The position numbers and the translations under genes were made by a program. Positions 22,305 to 33,528 of a stretch of DNA of 64,000 bases are shown here, one piece after another. Below the pieces are notes generated by a model. The model saw only the letters and a list, made by a program, of their open reading frames with translations. It did no database searches and was not told the origin of the DNA. Position 1 is the first letter of the stretch. Each line of letters begins with the position of its first letter. The stretch spans positions 42,530,860 through 42,594,859 of the forward strand of contig CM053796.1 in NCBI GenBank assembly GCA_028671895.1. Direction: 5' to 3'. The DNA comes from Oenanthe sinensis (taxonomy: Eukaryota; Streptophyta; Magnoliopsida; Apiales; Apiaceae).

Positions 22305-23198
22305 ATGAAGCTACTAGATTCTTCCACCATCATCCGATACTTCTCCATCTCACTTGTCTTACTCCCTTCGTTCATCACATCGCAAACCTGTCAAAAAACA
22401 TGTGGTACTCAACCCATCAAATACCCCTTTGGCACTGGCCTAGGATGTGGAGATCCACACTTCCCAACATATGTAAATTGCAACAATGATCAGCTCACCT
22501 TCATCACGAAAGACGGCTGCTACCCCATCACCTCCATAGACTATGGTAACCAAGTTATATATATTACTGATCCTTCCATGTCAACTTGTTCTTGTACACA
22601 GCAAAGCAAAGGCTTTAGCCTAGACTGGAATGCTCCATTTAGCTTTCATGATGACACTGTGTTTGCTCTACTTGATTGCTCAATATCTTCTTCGCCTATT
22701 TACAAATCCATTAATGGTGAAAAGAACTCATCACTTCCACTATGTGATTATCAAGGAACATCTGTTTGTGATCATCTTTCCTCTTGCCAAGCTATCAGCA
22801 GACTCGACATTCCAATCTCTACGTGCTGTGTTTACACACCCGTGGATCTTGGGCCATCATTTGACATGAACTTGGAGAAACTACAGTGCAATTCATACTC
22901 GGGTTTATATGGATTTTCTGGCCAAGAAAATAACCCAGAGAATTGGAAATATGGGGTTGCACTTAAGTATAAGTTTAATTTTGATAATAAGTTACCAACA
23001 ATGTGTGATCAGTGTGAGAAGAGCAGTGGAGTTTGTGGGTACAATGGACCGTCTAATTTATTTTCCTGTAATTGTCCCAGTGGTTTTAATACAACAATAG
23101 ATTGTTTCTACGGACAATCGTGGAGCAGTGCTTTCAGAATCCTACCATTACAGATTATCACTTTCTTGGCATGTTGCATCGTATCAAGGTTGTTCTAG
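22305..23198 (+). CDS. GUB_WAK_bind domain protein, secreted, no kinase
   Basis: An intact single-exon gene of 297 residues. The signal peptide (about 1-27) is followed by the wall-associated-kinase galacturonan-binding region: CQKTCGTQPIKYPFGTGLGC, GDPHFPTYVNC and LTFITKDGCYPITSIDY. A second cysteine-rich part with CDQCEKSSGVCGYNG and FSCNCPSGF resembles the WAK-associated C-terminal domain. After about residue 270 there is only a hydrophobic tail (LPLQIITFLACCIVSRLF) and no kinase, so a GPI anchor or a simple membrane tail is likely. By family, it should bind pectic fragments in the wall, perhaps with a receptor kinase. The LRK10-like kinase 13 kb upstream has the same extracellular domains, but they are too different to call a recent duplicate by eye. 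Confidence 0.85.
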   Translation: MKLLDSSTIIRYFSISLVLLPSFITSQTCQKTCGTQPIKYPFGTGLGCGDPHFPTYVNCNNDQLTFITKDGCYPITSIDYGNQVIYITDPSMSTCSCTQQSKGFSLDWNAPFSFHDDTVFALLDCSISSSPIYKSINGEKNSSLPLCDYQGTSVCDHLSSCQAISRLDIPISTCCVYTPVDLGPSFDMNLEKLQCNSYSGLYGFSGQENNPENWKYGVALKYKFNFDNKLPTMCDQCEKSSGVCGYNGPSNLFSCNCPSGFNTTIDCFYGQSWSSAFRILPLQIITFLACCIVSRLF

Positions 23199-25592
23199 AT
23201 TGTGCTCAAGTTTGTGAGGGCATTCAATTCTATTGTATGTTTATGTTTTGAGATGTCAAAATATTAGATTAATGACAATTCTTCGTGCACTCGGATATTT
23301 ATTACTAGTGTAGAATAATCATGTCGATTATAATCAAGCCTTATTGGCATATAATCTGTTATACCAAAATCTCACCCTCCGATTTGTACCTACTGTGGCC
23401 ATCGATCGAGATGATCAGGTTAATCAAAGACCTATATGGACAGGACCAAGAAGTCTATCATACTAACTTTGCTCAAAATGAAATGATCTATATGAATAAG
23501 CTCTGCAACAAAAAACAGTACATGCAAAAGCTAAGATGAAATATTTTAATCTTAACATCTCCTACATTGAAGTCTTCACAGCCTTAGAAATTTGTCTGTA
23601 TACATATAAGATTCTCCAAGTGACATCTTTATTTCATTGGAATGAAACTATGGAATGAGATTCCATCTTTTGAGCACTCTCATAATGGAAGAATCAATAT
23701 CTTAACTTTAAATTTTGTTCTGTTTTTTATTTGTTACCCTGGTTCAGGAAGCTCCTATTGGGATAAGGAAGGCTTCATTACCCCACCTTTTATTTTGAAG
23801 CCATTGGCATCACCTTACACTCTGGTTGCAGCTCAGGAGTTTCGGGGAAAGTACTCATCTATCATCTGTGTCAGACTGTCATCAGAGTTATGGCATAATA
23901 CTTTTGTAAGATATTATTGTTGGTGGTGAAAGAATAGCATCAACTACAAAGATATAAAATAATTGAACTTGTACGGCAATTTTGAGGATCTGATTCTCAT
24001 AGGAATAGAGTCTTCTAAACTAAATGTTAAAATATAAACTTGGTTCAAATTCTGCTTATTTATGTTTTCTGATTTTAGAAGATTACCAAACCAAACTGTC
24101 TATAATTGTTCTGTTTGCGATTATCTCAACTAAAAAAACCATCTGGAATCATTTTCACTCTCAATGCTCCCCTCTACGACGGAAATGAGAGAGATTAACA
24201 AGTTATTTCTCACGTATTGGAGATTGACAGGGACCATGATAGCTTGGACCTTGTGACAAGGCTCTTAGGCCTATTTAGGAGCTAACCTTGAGTTTGTTAT
24301 AACCGGAGCTATGATACGCTATGTTGGGCCTATCTCCCAAAAGTTGGCTGGAGGTGAAAATTTGTGCGACACTTAACCGTTTATGGCTACAAATTGTAAA
24401 AGAACATTAGAGACAAAACAGGGAATTGAGGCATCACCAAGAAGAGAAAACTACAAAATCATCTTTGTGTGCGAGTGAGAGAGGAGAATCAGACAAGTAA
24501 TAAATTAACTAAAAGAGATGAAGACAATGTTTCAATCTACTTGTGTTTCTACGTTAGATAAACCTATACACATGCTAGCTCTAACAGAGTATTTGTTAAA
24601 CCTTCTCTTCCTGATATTTAAACTTGCTTATACTTCCTTGATCAATAGCCTCAGTTGTCATCACAGATTCATCTTAGCTGTGCAGTTGTTGATTTGAAGT
24701 ATTCGATGACTAAAAGACATAATGATACACAGTACGCACATTAACTCTTCATTTTTATTGTAAGTTCTAAATTGCTAGATGTCGAGCAGCAAGAACAAAA
24801 TCAATATAAAACAAAACCCTCATCTTAACTGCAAATATCCATATATTTCTCTATTCCTGGATGAATTTTACATAACAAAACTCTCCAGACTATTCATATC
24901 AGCTTCACCTTCATTTCACTATTATAGTTGAAAGTATCACCAGAGACTTACCATAGATAACTTGTGACCACTATCATACATTCATACATAGAATCAGATA
25001 ATAAAGATTATAAGTAATTATTTCCTTACTCTCCTGTTTATAATAGGACAAACTCAGTGATTAAAGCTACAAGTTGAAATTATATTTACAACTTTAACAG
25101 GACACCTAATTTGTCTCATTATGTTACAGCTAATACGATAATATAATGAACACTTTGTCTTGTGACATACCCTTCAATATTTCATTTTGCCTACCAGAAA
25201 TCATCTCTACAGTTTATAATACGTACCCAATGCACAAAAATCCCGTCTCCTTAGGTGAAAGGTCCCGATATACACAATTCTACCCATATATTTCATAATT
25301 TTAACCAACCATCCATTTGTTGTTCTGCATAATCTTTTTTATCATTAAATGCAAGTTTTTAACTTATTCAGCTATGGGAGTTGAAAATAATATATTATGC
25401 CTAGACGAGAACAGGCGGTCTGAACTATAGAGAATATTTACATACATTCCTTCCCTTGATACCTCCTCCCCTGACCTACAGGGCTATTTTATAATATTAT
25501 GGTTCTTAAACTCTTCGCCTGCATAGTTTGATGATTTTGTTTCATGTTAACAACCCCTCATGCTTTGCTATTAACATGTTCACAGTAACATC
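23199..25592. other. Intergenic, no gene supported
   Basis: A 95-codon open frame at 23642-23929 has no family that I recognise. The remainder holds short frames and AT-rich sequence. It includes the GPAT promoter region at its right end. Confidence 0.4.
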
Positions 25593-25600
25593 TATAAATA
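25593..25600 (+). promoter_or_regulatory. Putative TATA box of the GPAT gene
   Basis: The sequence tctataaatag contains TATAAATA 93 bp before the ATG at 25693. Confidence 0.6.
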
Positions 25601-25692
25601 GACTTGAGCCTCAAGCATAACAAAATTCAAATAAATTTCCATTAGTTTGAGTTTCAACTGTAATCACAACCATCGGGTACTTTTAATCCAAG

Positions 25693-27391
25693 ATGGCTGT
25701 AACAAACTTTCCAACAGTTGAGAATTGTTCTTCAGTTGGCCGAGAAAAGGACACAGTTGTTGCAGACTTAGATGGAACCTTGCTACGAGGTCGTAGTTCT
25801 TTTCCTTATTTTGCCTTAATTGCATTTGAGGTTGGAGGAGTTTTCAGGCTTCTCTTTTTGCTCTTATGTTCGCCACTTGCTGGAATTTTATACTACTTTG
25901 TCTCTGAGTCTGCTGGTATCCAAGTTCTCATTTTTGCGACCTTTGTTGGGATGAAAGTTTCTGACATAGAATCCGTGGCACGAGCTGTGTTGCCAAAGTT
26001 CTACTCAACCGACCTCCACTCTGAATCATATCGTGTATACTCATCATGTGGAAAACGTTGTGTTCTTACAGCGAATCCAAGAATAATGGTGGAATCATTT
26101 TTGAAAGGTTTCTTGGAAACTGATTTAGTTTTAGGAACAGAGATAGGAACCTACAAGGGAAGAGCAACAGGATTTGTTCTCAAGCCTGGAGTACTTGTGG
26201 GGGAGAACAAAGCCAACGCCCTTCGAAAAGCTTTTGGGGAGGTTCAACCAGAAATAGGCCTAGGGGACAGGCACACTGATTTTCCTTTTATGGCATTGTG
26301 CAAGGTTTGCAATATAATCTCTCGATTAAAATACAAAAAAATATACTCTTATCTACAAACTTAAAACAATGCAACTTGCATTAAAACTTCAGTATTACGT
26401 AGAAACTCATGGAGTATCTATCAAGTTTACTAGCTAATAGCAAACCAGCATCAACTCACATTAAACTCTAACTGATGTACTTCTTGAAATGCAGGAGGGT
26501 TACATAGTGCCACCTAAACCAGAGGTTGAGGCCGTAAAAAATGACAAGCTCCCCAAGCCCATCATCTTCCATGATGGTCGTCTCGTCCAAAAACCAACCC
26601 CCCTAATGGCACTAATAACCATTATTTGGATCCCTATAGGCTTGATCCTTGCCATTATGCGAGTTGCTGCTGGAGCATTACTTCCCATGCCAATCGTATA
26701 CTATGCTTTCTTGGCACTTGGAGTCCGAGTCACCATTAAGGGGAACCCACCTCCTCCTGTCAAAAAGTCCGATGGCAAATCAGGAGTCCTCTTTATCTGC
26801 TCCCACAGAACCCTCCTAGACCCAATATTCCTCTCAACTGCCCTTGGCCGAAAAATCCCTGCAGTGACATACTCCTTGTCCAGACTATCCGAGATCATCT
26901 CACCTATCAAAACTGTCAGACTTAGCAGAGACCGTGCAACAGATGCATCAATGATCAAAAAGTTGTTACAAGAAGGAGACCTAGCAATATGCCCCGAGGG
27001 AACTACTTGTCGCGAACCCTTCCTCCTCAGATTTTCCGCTATGTTTGCTGAATTAACAGACGAACTAGTACCCGTGGCTATGGAAAACAAAATGACTATG
27101 TTCCATGGAACAACAGCAAGAGGGTGGAAAGGAATGGACACATTTTACTTCTTCATGAATCCAAGCCCGGCTTACGTAGTACATTTCTTGAATAAGTTGC
27201 CAAAAGAATTAACATGCAGCTCAGGAAAACCAAGCCATGAAGTAGCAAACTACATACAAAGGGTAATAGCAGCTACATTATCCTATGAGTGCACCACATT
27301 TACAAGAAAAGATAAGTATAGAGCAGTTGCTGGGAATGATGGCACAGTGGTTGAAAAATCAGTCAAGGCAAACAAAGTAATGGGTTGCTAA
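25693..27391 (+). CDS. sn-2 glycerol-3-phosphate acyltransferase, GPAT4/6/8 or RAM2 type
   Basis: Two exons (25693-26304, 26495-27391; GT-AG intron) give 502 residues, the usual family length. Land-plant GPATs of this group sit in the ER and acylate glycerol-3-phosphate at sn-2 for extracellular lipids. The N-terminal HAD-like phosphatase domain keeps motif I DLDGT (D25, D27) and the late motif GDRHTD (G191-D196), so the product is probably 2-monoacylglycerol, as for GPAT4, GPAT6 and RAM2 and unlike GPAT5/7, which lack motif I. A hydrophobic region lies at about 245-280. The acyltransferase half has box I HRTLLD (H308, D313), a VRLSRDR block, and PEGTTCREP (371-379), ending [18 protein letters not shown]. 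The motif set and the [20 protein letters not shown] stretch suggest the RAM2 branch used in arbuscular mycorrhiza, but by memory only; a cutin GPAT is the alternative. Confidence 0.9.
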
Positions 27392-27607
27392 TTGTGGGGT
27401 GTTAATTATTAATTAAGCATCTAATTATTTTTGTTACAAGTTTCATATTTAAAACACAAGAGGTTCGACATGTATGGAAACCAGGAAATTGTTCTTGAAG
27501 AAAGATAAGTCCGTTTTGCTAATTCTACGAAGGTCCTTCGTGATTGGGCGTTAATTTTTTATCGTTCTCAAATTTATCGAAATTAAATAATTATGAATGA
27601 GGAAAAT
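27392..27607. other. 3' flank of the GPAT gene
   Basis: Short AT-rich spacer before the SINE; probably 3' UTR and downstream sequence. Confidence 0.4.
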
Positions 27608-27615
27608 CTAAATGA

Positions 27616-27754
27616 GCCCGCAAGGGTTGGCTCAGTTGGTTAAAAATTCCTCTTGGTCTTCGAATCCCACCGGAGGAGATGTCAGAGTCTGTCGCACTTG
27701 TGTGTGAGCGGCTGCGAGTTGCCACACTTAAAAAAATAAAAAATAAAAAAATAC
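27616..27754 (+). mobile_element. tRNA-derived SINE
   Basis: The element has an internal Pol III promoter: A box TGGCTCAGTTGG (27628-27639) and B-box-like GTCTTCGAATCCC about 27 bp later. A unique body follows, then an A-rich tail of AAAAAATAAAAAATAAAAAA type. It is flanked by the 8-bp direct repeat CTAAATGA at 27608-27615 and 27755-27762. The box order, tail and duplication together make a short, full-length SINE on the plus strand. Confidence 0.8.
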
Positions 27755-27884
27755 CTAAATGAATAAGATATTTATAAATGAGTTATTTAAATGGAGTCAG
27801 CAGATAAAATTAGTTTCAATTATATATTTTGTAATTTTAAATACGTAAAAATTAATCGGATTGTAGTGATATTTTAGGAAGTGT

Positions 27885-28170
27885 TTAGATTATTGATAAA
27901 AATAGATATCGGCAATGGGAATAGAGTAAATAGGAATAATATGAAATTTTAAAAATAAGAAGAATATAATTTAATCATCTAAAATAAATAGGATTCTCAT
28001 TTCATAACACTAAATTACTAATTCAAATACTAACTCAACGAATTTCGGATTGAGGTACCTATTCACGTTAACCATAAACTAAATACCCATAAATTTTTAT
28101 GTGACATTCGGATAATCTCATTCTTATTTTCACTCTCGTTTTTATATTTTAGTCAAGTTATATTAGACAC
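27885..28170 (+). repeat. Dispersed repeat, copy 1 of 2
   Basis: This 285-bp stretch matches 29509-29790 in the same orientation through most of its length, starting TTATTGATAAAAATAGATAT and ending near ATTTTAGTCAA. It has no coding capacity. I could not see terminal repeats that fix its class. Confidence 0.7.
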
Positions 28171-28499
28171 TGATCTTAGATAATTTATCTAATATTATAA
28201 CAAAACATAATATAACATCAGGGCTATTTTTATAAATATAGGAAGCGTGCATTATTATTATAAAATTGTCACTCAGTTTTCATATTAAAATAGATTTTTC
28301 TCTATAAATAATGATTTTTTGGACTATCTATAAAAATATAACTCCTACTAATTTGCCATTACTAAAAAGTAATCGTTTTTACTGAAACTAAGGTGAATAT
28401 TAAGGTCTTTAAGTTTTCTATATAAAAAGTTTTTGTTAAATCCAAACTCTCTCTATATATATACATATAATCTATCTTAAAATATTATTTTTTAAAAAT

Positions 28500-28690
28500 A
28501 TTAATTGAACTCGAGTTCGGGTCGAGTTCAAACTTGAACTTTATCGTTCCAAGATGAGTCGAATCCGGTAAAAATTCGACTCAACACAAGTTTTTAATCA
28601 AATTTAAAAACTTATTCGAGTTCGAACTCGATAACAAGTTCGAATCGAATTAATCGACTTGAACTCGAAAAATCTCAATCCTAAATATAA
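28500..28690. repeat. GAGTTCGA-rich repeat
   Basis: The stretch is built of variants of CGAGTTCGAACTCG in both orientations, like the subterminal parts of hAT-type elements that spread TCGAGTTCGAGC motifs in plant genomes. No clean termini were found. Confidence 0.4.
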
Positions 28691-28699
28691 ATTTGGGTG

Positions 28700-29508
28700 A
28701 TTATATATATAAATATTGAATGTATTAATATTTCACAAAAATATAGATTTGAAATTCAAATATCCATTTGATTAATTCCCCCTCCCAAAAATAACCCACC
28801 CACCCTCGAGAAAAAAGAAAAGGACGCCCATCAATACATGAATGGATCAATTTAATATTATTTTTAAATTATATATATATAATTAGAAACTATACCTCAA
28901 AAGGTTAAGGTAGAAATTATTTCAAATAGTTTAATTCTCTTTAGCGTGTAAAAATATATTCCAAATACATATTAGGGAGTTTAAGATTACAACTTTTATA
29001 AACATAATAAATAATACTAAAACATAGTTTCTTAAATTGCAAATAGAATTTACAAAATAAAAAATAAAAAGAAGGTGAAAACGAGAATTTTCCTGATATT
29101 GAAAATTAAAAAAAAACACAGAATTTAAAATATTAAAATATATAGTATGCCATTTGTATATGATATTAAGATCTCTATTCTTCATATTTCAAAAAAACAT
29201 AAAGATCTCTATTCTTGTTTCAAAATAAAAAAATAAAAAATAAATCTCTATTCTCTAATAGCATCTTCAAGAGACTCTTAGTACACTCCTAAATATATTA
29301 TAAAATATTAAGATCTTAGCAAGTTAATACATTTTTAAGAGGATCAATTCCAACAATATTATTTATATTCACTCTCTATTTATATTTTATTCATATTTTA
29401 AATTCAAATATGTGTCATGTAGTGAGAACCTATTAAAAAATTGGATTGAATGAATATTTTAATGATATAAAAAAGTTAAGAGGCATATAGTGGCTCCTAA
29501 AATAGAGG
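28700..29508. other. AT-rich spacer
   Basis: No gene or clear element. Short frames are typical of random AT-rich DNA. Confidence 0.4.
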
Positions 29509-29790
29509 TTATTGATAAAAATAGATATCATGAATGGGAATAGGGTAAATAGGAATGATACGAAATTTTAAAAAATAAGAAGAATATAATTTAATCATCT
29601 AAAATAAATAGGATTCTCATTTCAAAAATTTAAATTATTAATCAAATACTAACACATCGAATTTCATATTAAGCTTCCGACTCACATTAACCATAAACTA
29701 ACTAAATATCCATAAATTTTTGTGTGGCATTCTCATTCTTATTTTTACTCTCGTTTTTATATTTTAGTCAATTTTTATTAAACACTGGTT
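29509..29790 (+). repeat. Dispersed repeat, copy 2 of 2
   Basis: See the copy at 27885; the two lie 1.6 kb apart in direct orientation and differ by scattered substitutions and small indels. Confidence 0.7.
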
Positions 29791-31095
29791 CTTGCCTATA
29801 AATTATGAGGAAGGGCCAGCCCCCAATAAAAATTATAATAAATTTATAGGCTATATATAATGTACTATAACAATTAAAAAAAATATCTTGTGCAGCTGCG
29901 GTTGCGGACCACCATGTACCCATGTCCTACGTTAATTGATAATGAACCGCATACGTATATTTATATATACTCATGAATCAGCATCATCAGTGGACATCCT
30001 CATAAATTATAATTCTGGTCCAGTACTGATCCCGCAACCTCTCCTTTGATATATAAAGTTAAATTTCATTTATTTTTTTATTTTGAAAACTCGCAAAGTA
30101 GATAAATATATTAAATTATCTGATATCTTACGTGATAATATAATTGTGTCCCAGCTTCCAGCTTATTATATCGTATTAGTTGCACTTAAATTAAGTTTAA
30201 ACAAACTTTAATCCCCTTCACCAAAACCAAACAAATAAACATCATATTATAATTTAATCCGAACCTTCCGCTTAACTCCACTAAACATGGTTTACTTTAT
30301 TACAAGATTATAAGTTGATTTGCATACAATATTTTGTTCAAGTTCATGTAAAAACAAAATTAATATGGGAAACATGGAAACTGTCAGGCAGAGAACTTGT
30401 TTAAATGCTACTACATTTTTTTCTAACAGGAAAGAGATTTGACTTGGCTAGGTAACATTCATTATTAATCTCACCTGATTTTGAGGAAACATGATATATG
30501 CAGGCAGCTTCTGAAGGCATTATGTTTAAATTATTATTCAGAAAAAAAATCGTAAAAATAATACATACAAATAGTTTTACACCTTAAATCACTTGTAAAA
30601 AATCCAAATGACTATTACTTTCCGATAAAGAGAATATTAGTATTACATTTAACAATTACCTCGGCTTGGGACCTGGGGGAATCTTGTGTGTCAGTTATAA
30701 TTCATATTAAAGGTAACGTAGGTTGTTTCAGAAAATGAACCTAACCACGAAATTTGATCACGAGTCGAACATCTAACCACTAGTGCAATCGTGACTTCTT
30801 TAATTCTTTATATTTTCGTATTCTTTTAATATAGTATGTTGTATGCCTCATCGAATCTTAATAACCTCTTGGCCATGACAAAAGCATAAAAATCAGACAT
30901 GCATGTGTTTCTTAATTATAGCACTACAAACTGTAAAGAGAAAAGAAAACAAAGAAAAAGCATTTTGAGATCTTTGACCTGGAGTGCTTCTTTACCTATT
31001 TTTGTTCCATAACTTTGTTTCCTTTCATATATTGTCATCGACTGACTGACTGACTGGGACTGTGAGTGTAGCTGATTACACAAGAATTTCAACCA
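29791..31095. other. Intergenic before the LRR pseudogene
   Basis: Nothing coding is seen. A stretch near 30725-30800 reads on the minus strand as 'ctagtggttagatg' followed by a Cys/Gly-poor tail; it hints at a decayed tRNA-derived sequence but is too weak to call. Confidence 0.4.
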
Positions 31096-33056
31096 ATGGG
31101 ATCATCTTCTGTTTGTTCTAGCAAGCCGGGGTCTCACATATTATGGCCTTATGTAATGCTCATCTCTATCAATGCTGCAGAAAACAGAATATTATTTGAC
31201 AATGAAGTATGTCACCTTGATGACCTCAAGGGTCTTGTGATTTCAAGGCATCAATCAAGTCAGACACCTCTGGCCGCCTCGACACATGGAATGGGAAAAC
31301 CTGCTGCATTTGGAATGGCATATCCTGTGATAACAAGATAGGGAGGGTGAACAAGTTATATCTCCCGGGCTTCATTACTTCAGGAGATGCTCCAGATCAG
31401 ACTTATATGGAAGGATGGCTATCTCCTTCCATTACACTTATGGTTTCCCTGGAGGTTATAGATCTATCCGCACTCTCTCATCTCACCGGGCAGATCCCTC
31501 CATTGATAGGATTTCATCTTCCAAAACTAAGAGAGCTCACTCTTTTTGGTAATAAACTTGATGGTCCATTGCCTGAATCTATTGGTAAGCTGTCAATTCT
31601 TGAAGAATTATACTTGCATGAGAACAGCTTTTCTAAGTCCCTACCTTCTAGTCTAGGCAGTCTCAAGTCTCTGAGATGATTGTGTCTACACACAAACCAA
31701 TTTTCAGGAGCAATCCCAGAATCCATTACAAACTTGACAAACATGATGTCTCTCGATTTACACCAAAATTCTCTTACTGGTAAATTACCAGCTGCCATTG
31801 GTGATTTGCAGTTCTTAGAGGAGCTAGATATTTCAAACAATTCACTGTCCGGAAAGATTCCATCTTCCATAAATAAGCTTACATCCATTTCGACCATGTA
31901 CTTAGATACCAACAATCTTGAAGGAGAGATCCATTTCCCTACCGTATCAGGTCAAATGTCTGCTCTGAAATTTCTAAGACTGCAAAATAATCCTCTTAGT
32001 GGAAGGTTACCTTCAGTTTTTGGATTTCTTACCTCTCTTCAAAGAGTTTCCCTATCAAATAATCATCTTGAGGGGCCTATTCCTTGTAGTTTAGGAAATC
32101 TAAGGTCTCTATCAGAGTTATACCTAGATGGAAATAGCTTCTCCAGTCAGATACCTAGTTCAATAGGCCATTTGTCTCAACTTCTAGCTCTAACCATATC
32201 TAACAATATGCTTCAAGGACCATTACCCCATGAATTATCATTGCTTTTAAACCTTCAAATACTAAATTTGTCTTTCAACAACATAAATCTCTCTACAATC
32301 CCAGAATGGCTATTAGGATTACCATCTCTCTCTCAAATCTACTTGGCTAGATGTGGAATTCAAGGTGAAATCCCAAATTACCTGCAGAAAACCTCAAGCT
32401 CTCTACTGGTGCTGGACTTATCAGCAAACCACCTCACAGGACAAATTCCTTCTTGGTTTGGAAAACTGACTCAGATATGGAGCTTGAACCTCTCAAAAAA
32501 CTCGCTAACTTCTACGATTCCCAAAACAATCACAAAGTTAGGAAGCTTGATAGTGCTTGACATCCACTCAAACAAACTAACAGGCACAATAATTCAGGTT
32601 TTCAATATACAAAGCAGATTTGAAGATTCTTTGACTTATGTTGATCTTTCTGACAACAGTTTTTCAAGTGGTATGGAACAGATTGGGATAGGATCACAAA
32701 CGGGGATACATTATCTAAATTTGTCGCACAATCATTTCAATGGAAGAATTCCAACTTCGATAGGAAACTTAAAATCAATGGACAGTCTAGATTTGAGCTA
32801 CAATGAGTTAAGCTCTGGGTTGCAATATCTCTAGCAAATGCACACTCTTTAGAGAGACTAAAGCTGCAAAAAAATCAGATTACAGGTAATTTACCGAGAC
32901 AGTTTTAAACTGAGAAGGTTAAAAGAGCTGGATGTTTCAGATAATCTACTTGTAGGGAGAATTCCTTTCGGGAATCCTCTAAGTGATTTCTCACGAAGTA
33001 CTTACTCTGGTAATAAAGGTCTGTGCGGAAAACCCCTTGATCCTTGTAAGTCTTGA
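31096..33056 (+). pseudogene. Secreted LRR protein (FLOR1/PGIP/At1g33600-like), broken
   Basis: The sequence encodes an LRRNT cap (CHLDDLKGL, then after a frameshift near 31235 DFKASIKSDTSGRLDTW and NGKTCCIWNGISCDN), about fifteen 24-residue plant LRRs (LRRLxLxxNxLxGxIP type) and a C-terminal cap ending GNKGLCGKPLDPCKS. No transmembrane span or kinase follows, so it resembles LRR-only extracellular proteins. Lesions are the frameshift near 31235, an in-frame TGA at 31677-31679 between LR and LCLHTNQFSG, a frameshift near 32822 (LSSG then ISLANAHSLERL) and another near 32908. About 480 codons are still readable. The TGA could be a decayed CGA codon. The rest of the repeat structure is well kept, so inactivation looks recent. 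Confidence 0.75.
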
Positions 33057-33528
33057 GTTCTCATCTGTCACTTTAAGTCACCAGATGGAAGGAAAGGATA
33101 TAAATTTAGTACATTTCAGGGGCCAAAAATTCCTAGTACACTACGAATCCTGTATATGCTCATAAACATGGCAGTGCATGCGTGAATATATACAGGCGCA
33201 TAGAAATATATATTCTAAAATTGTTAGTGGCATGTTGTTGGACTTCACATTTCAGGGACATAAAGGTTGAGGTATTATTACTTGCGAAGATTTCATAAAT
33301 CAGAACATTTTCAAGTGCCTTCATTTTTTTCTTATAACCTCCCCTCCCTTATCTCTGACTTTGAAATATTAGGAGAATCATATGTACATATTGTGAGCAC
33401 AAAAATATTGTGTAAAGTTGAATCACAGCTTAAAAATTAAATAAACAAAACAAAACACTGCAGTAAATACTCAAAAGAGACTTTTCATTAATTACTATCT
33501 TAATGACCTTAAAATGTCCATACACTAA
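33057..33528. other. Spacer between convergent LRR pseudogene and CW14-like gene
   Basis: No gene is seen; likely the 3' UTR of the minus-strand gene on the right side. Confidence 0.4.

Noticed and set aside
23642..23929. 95-codon open frame in the spacer before GPAT
   Set aside because: No family recognised, and no splice or promoter context suggests a gene.
30725..30800. Possible SINE or tRNA remnant on the minus strand
   Set aside because: Only a weak A-box-like match; B box and tail are missing.
32983..33165. 60-codon frame overlapping the end of the LRR pseudogene
   Set aside because: It is an out-of-frame shadow of the LRR cap region running into 3' flank.
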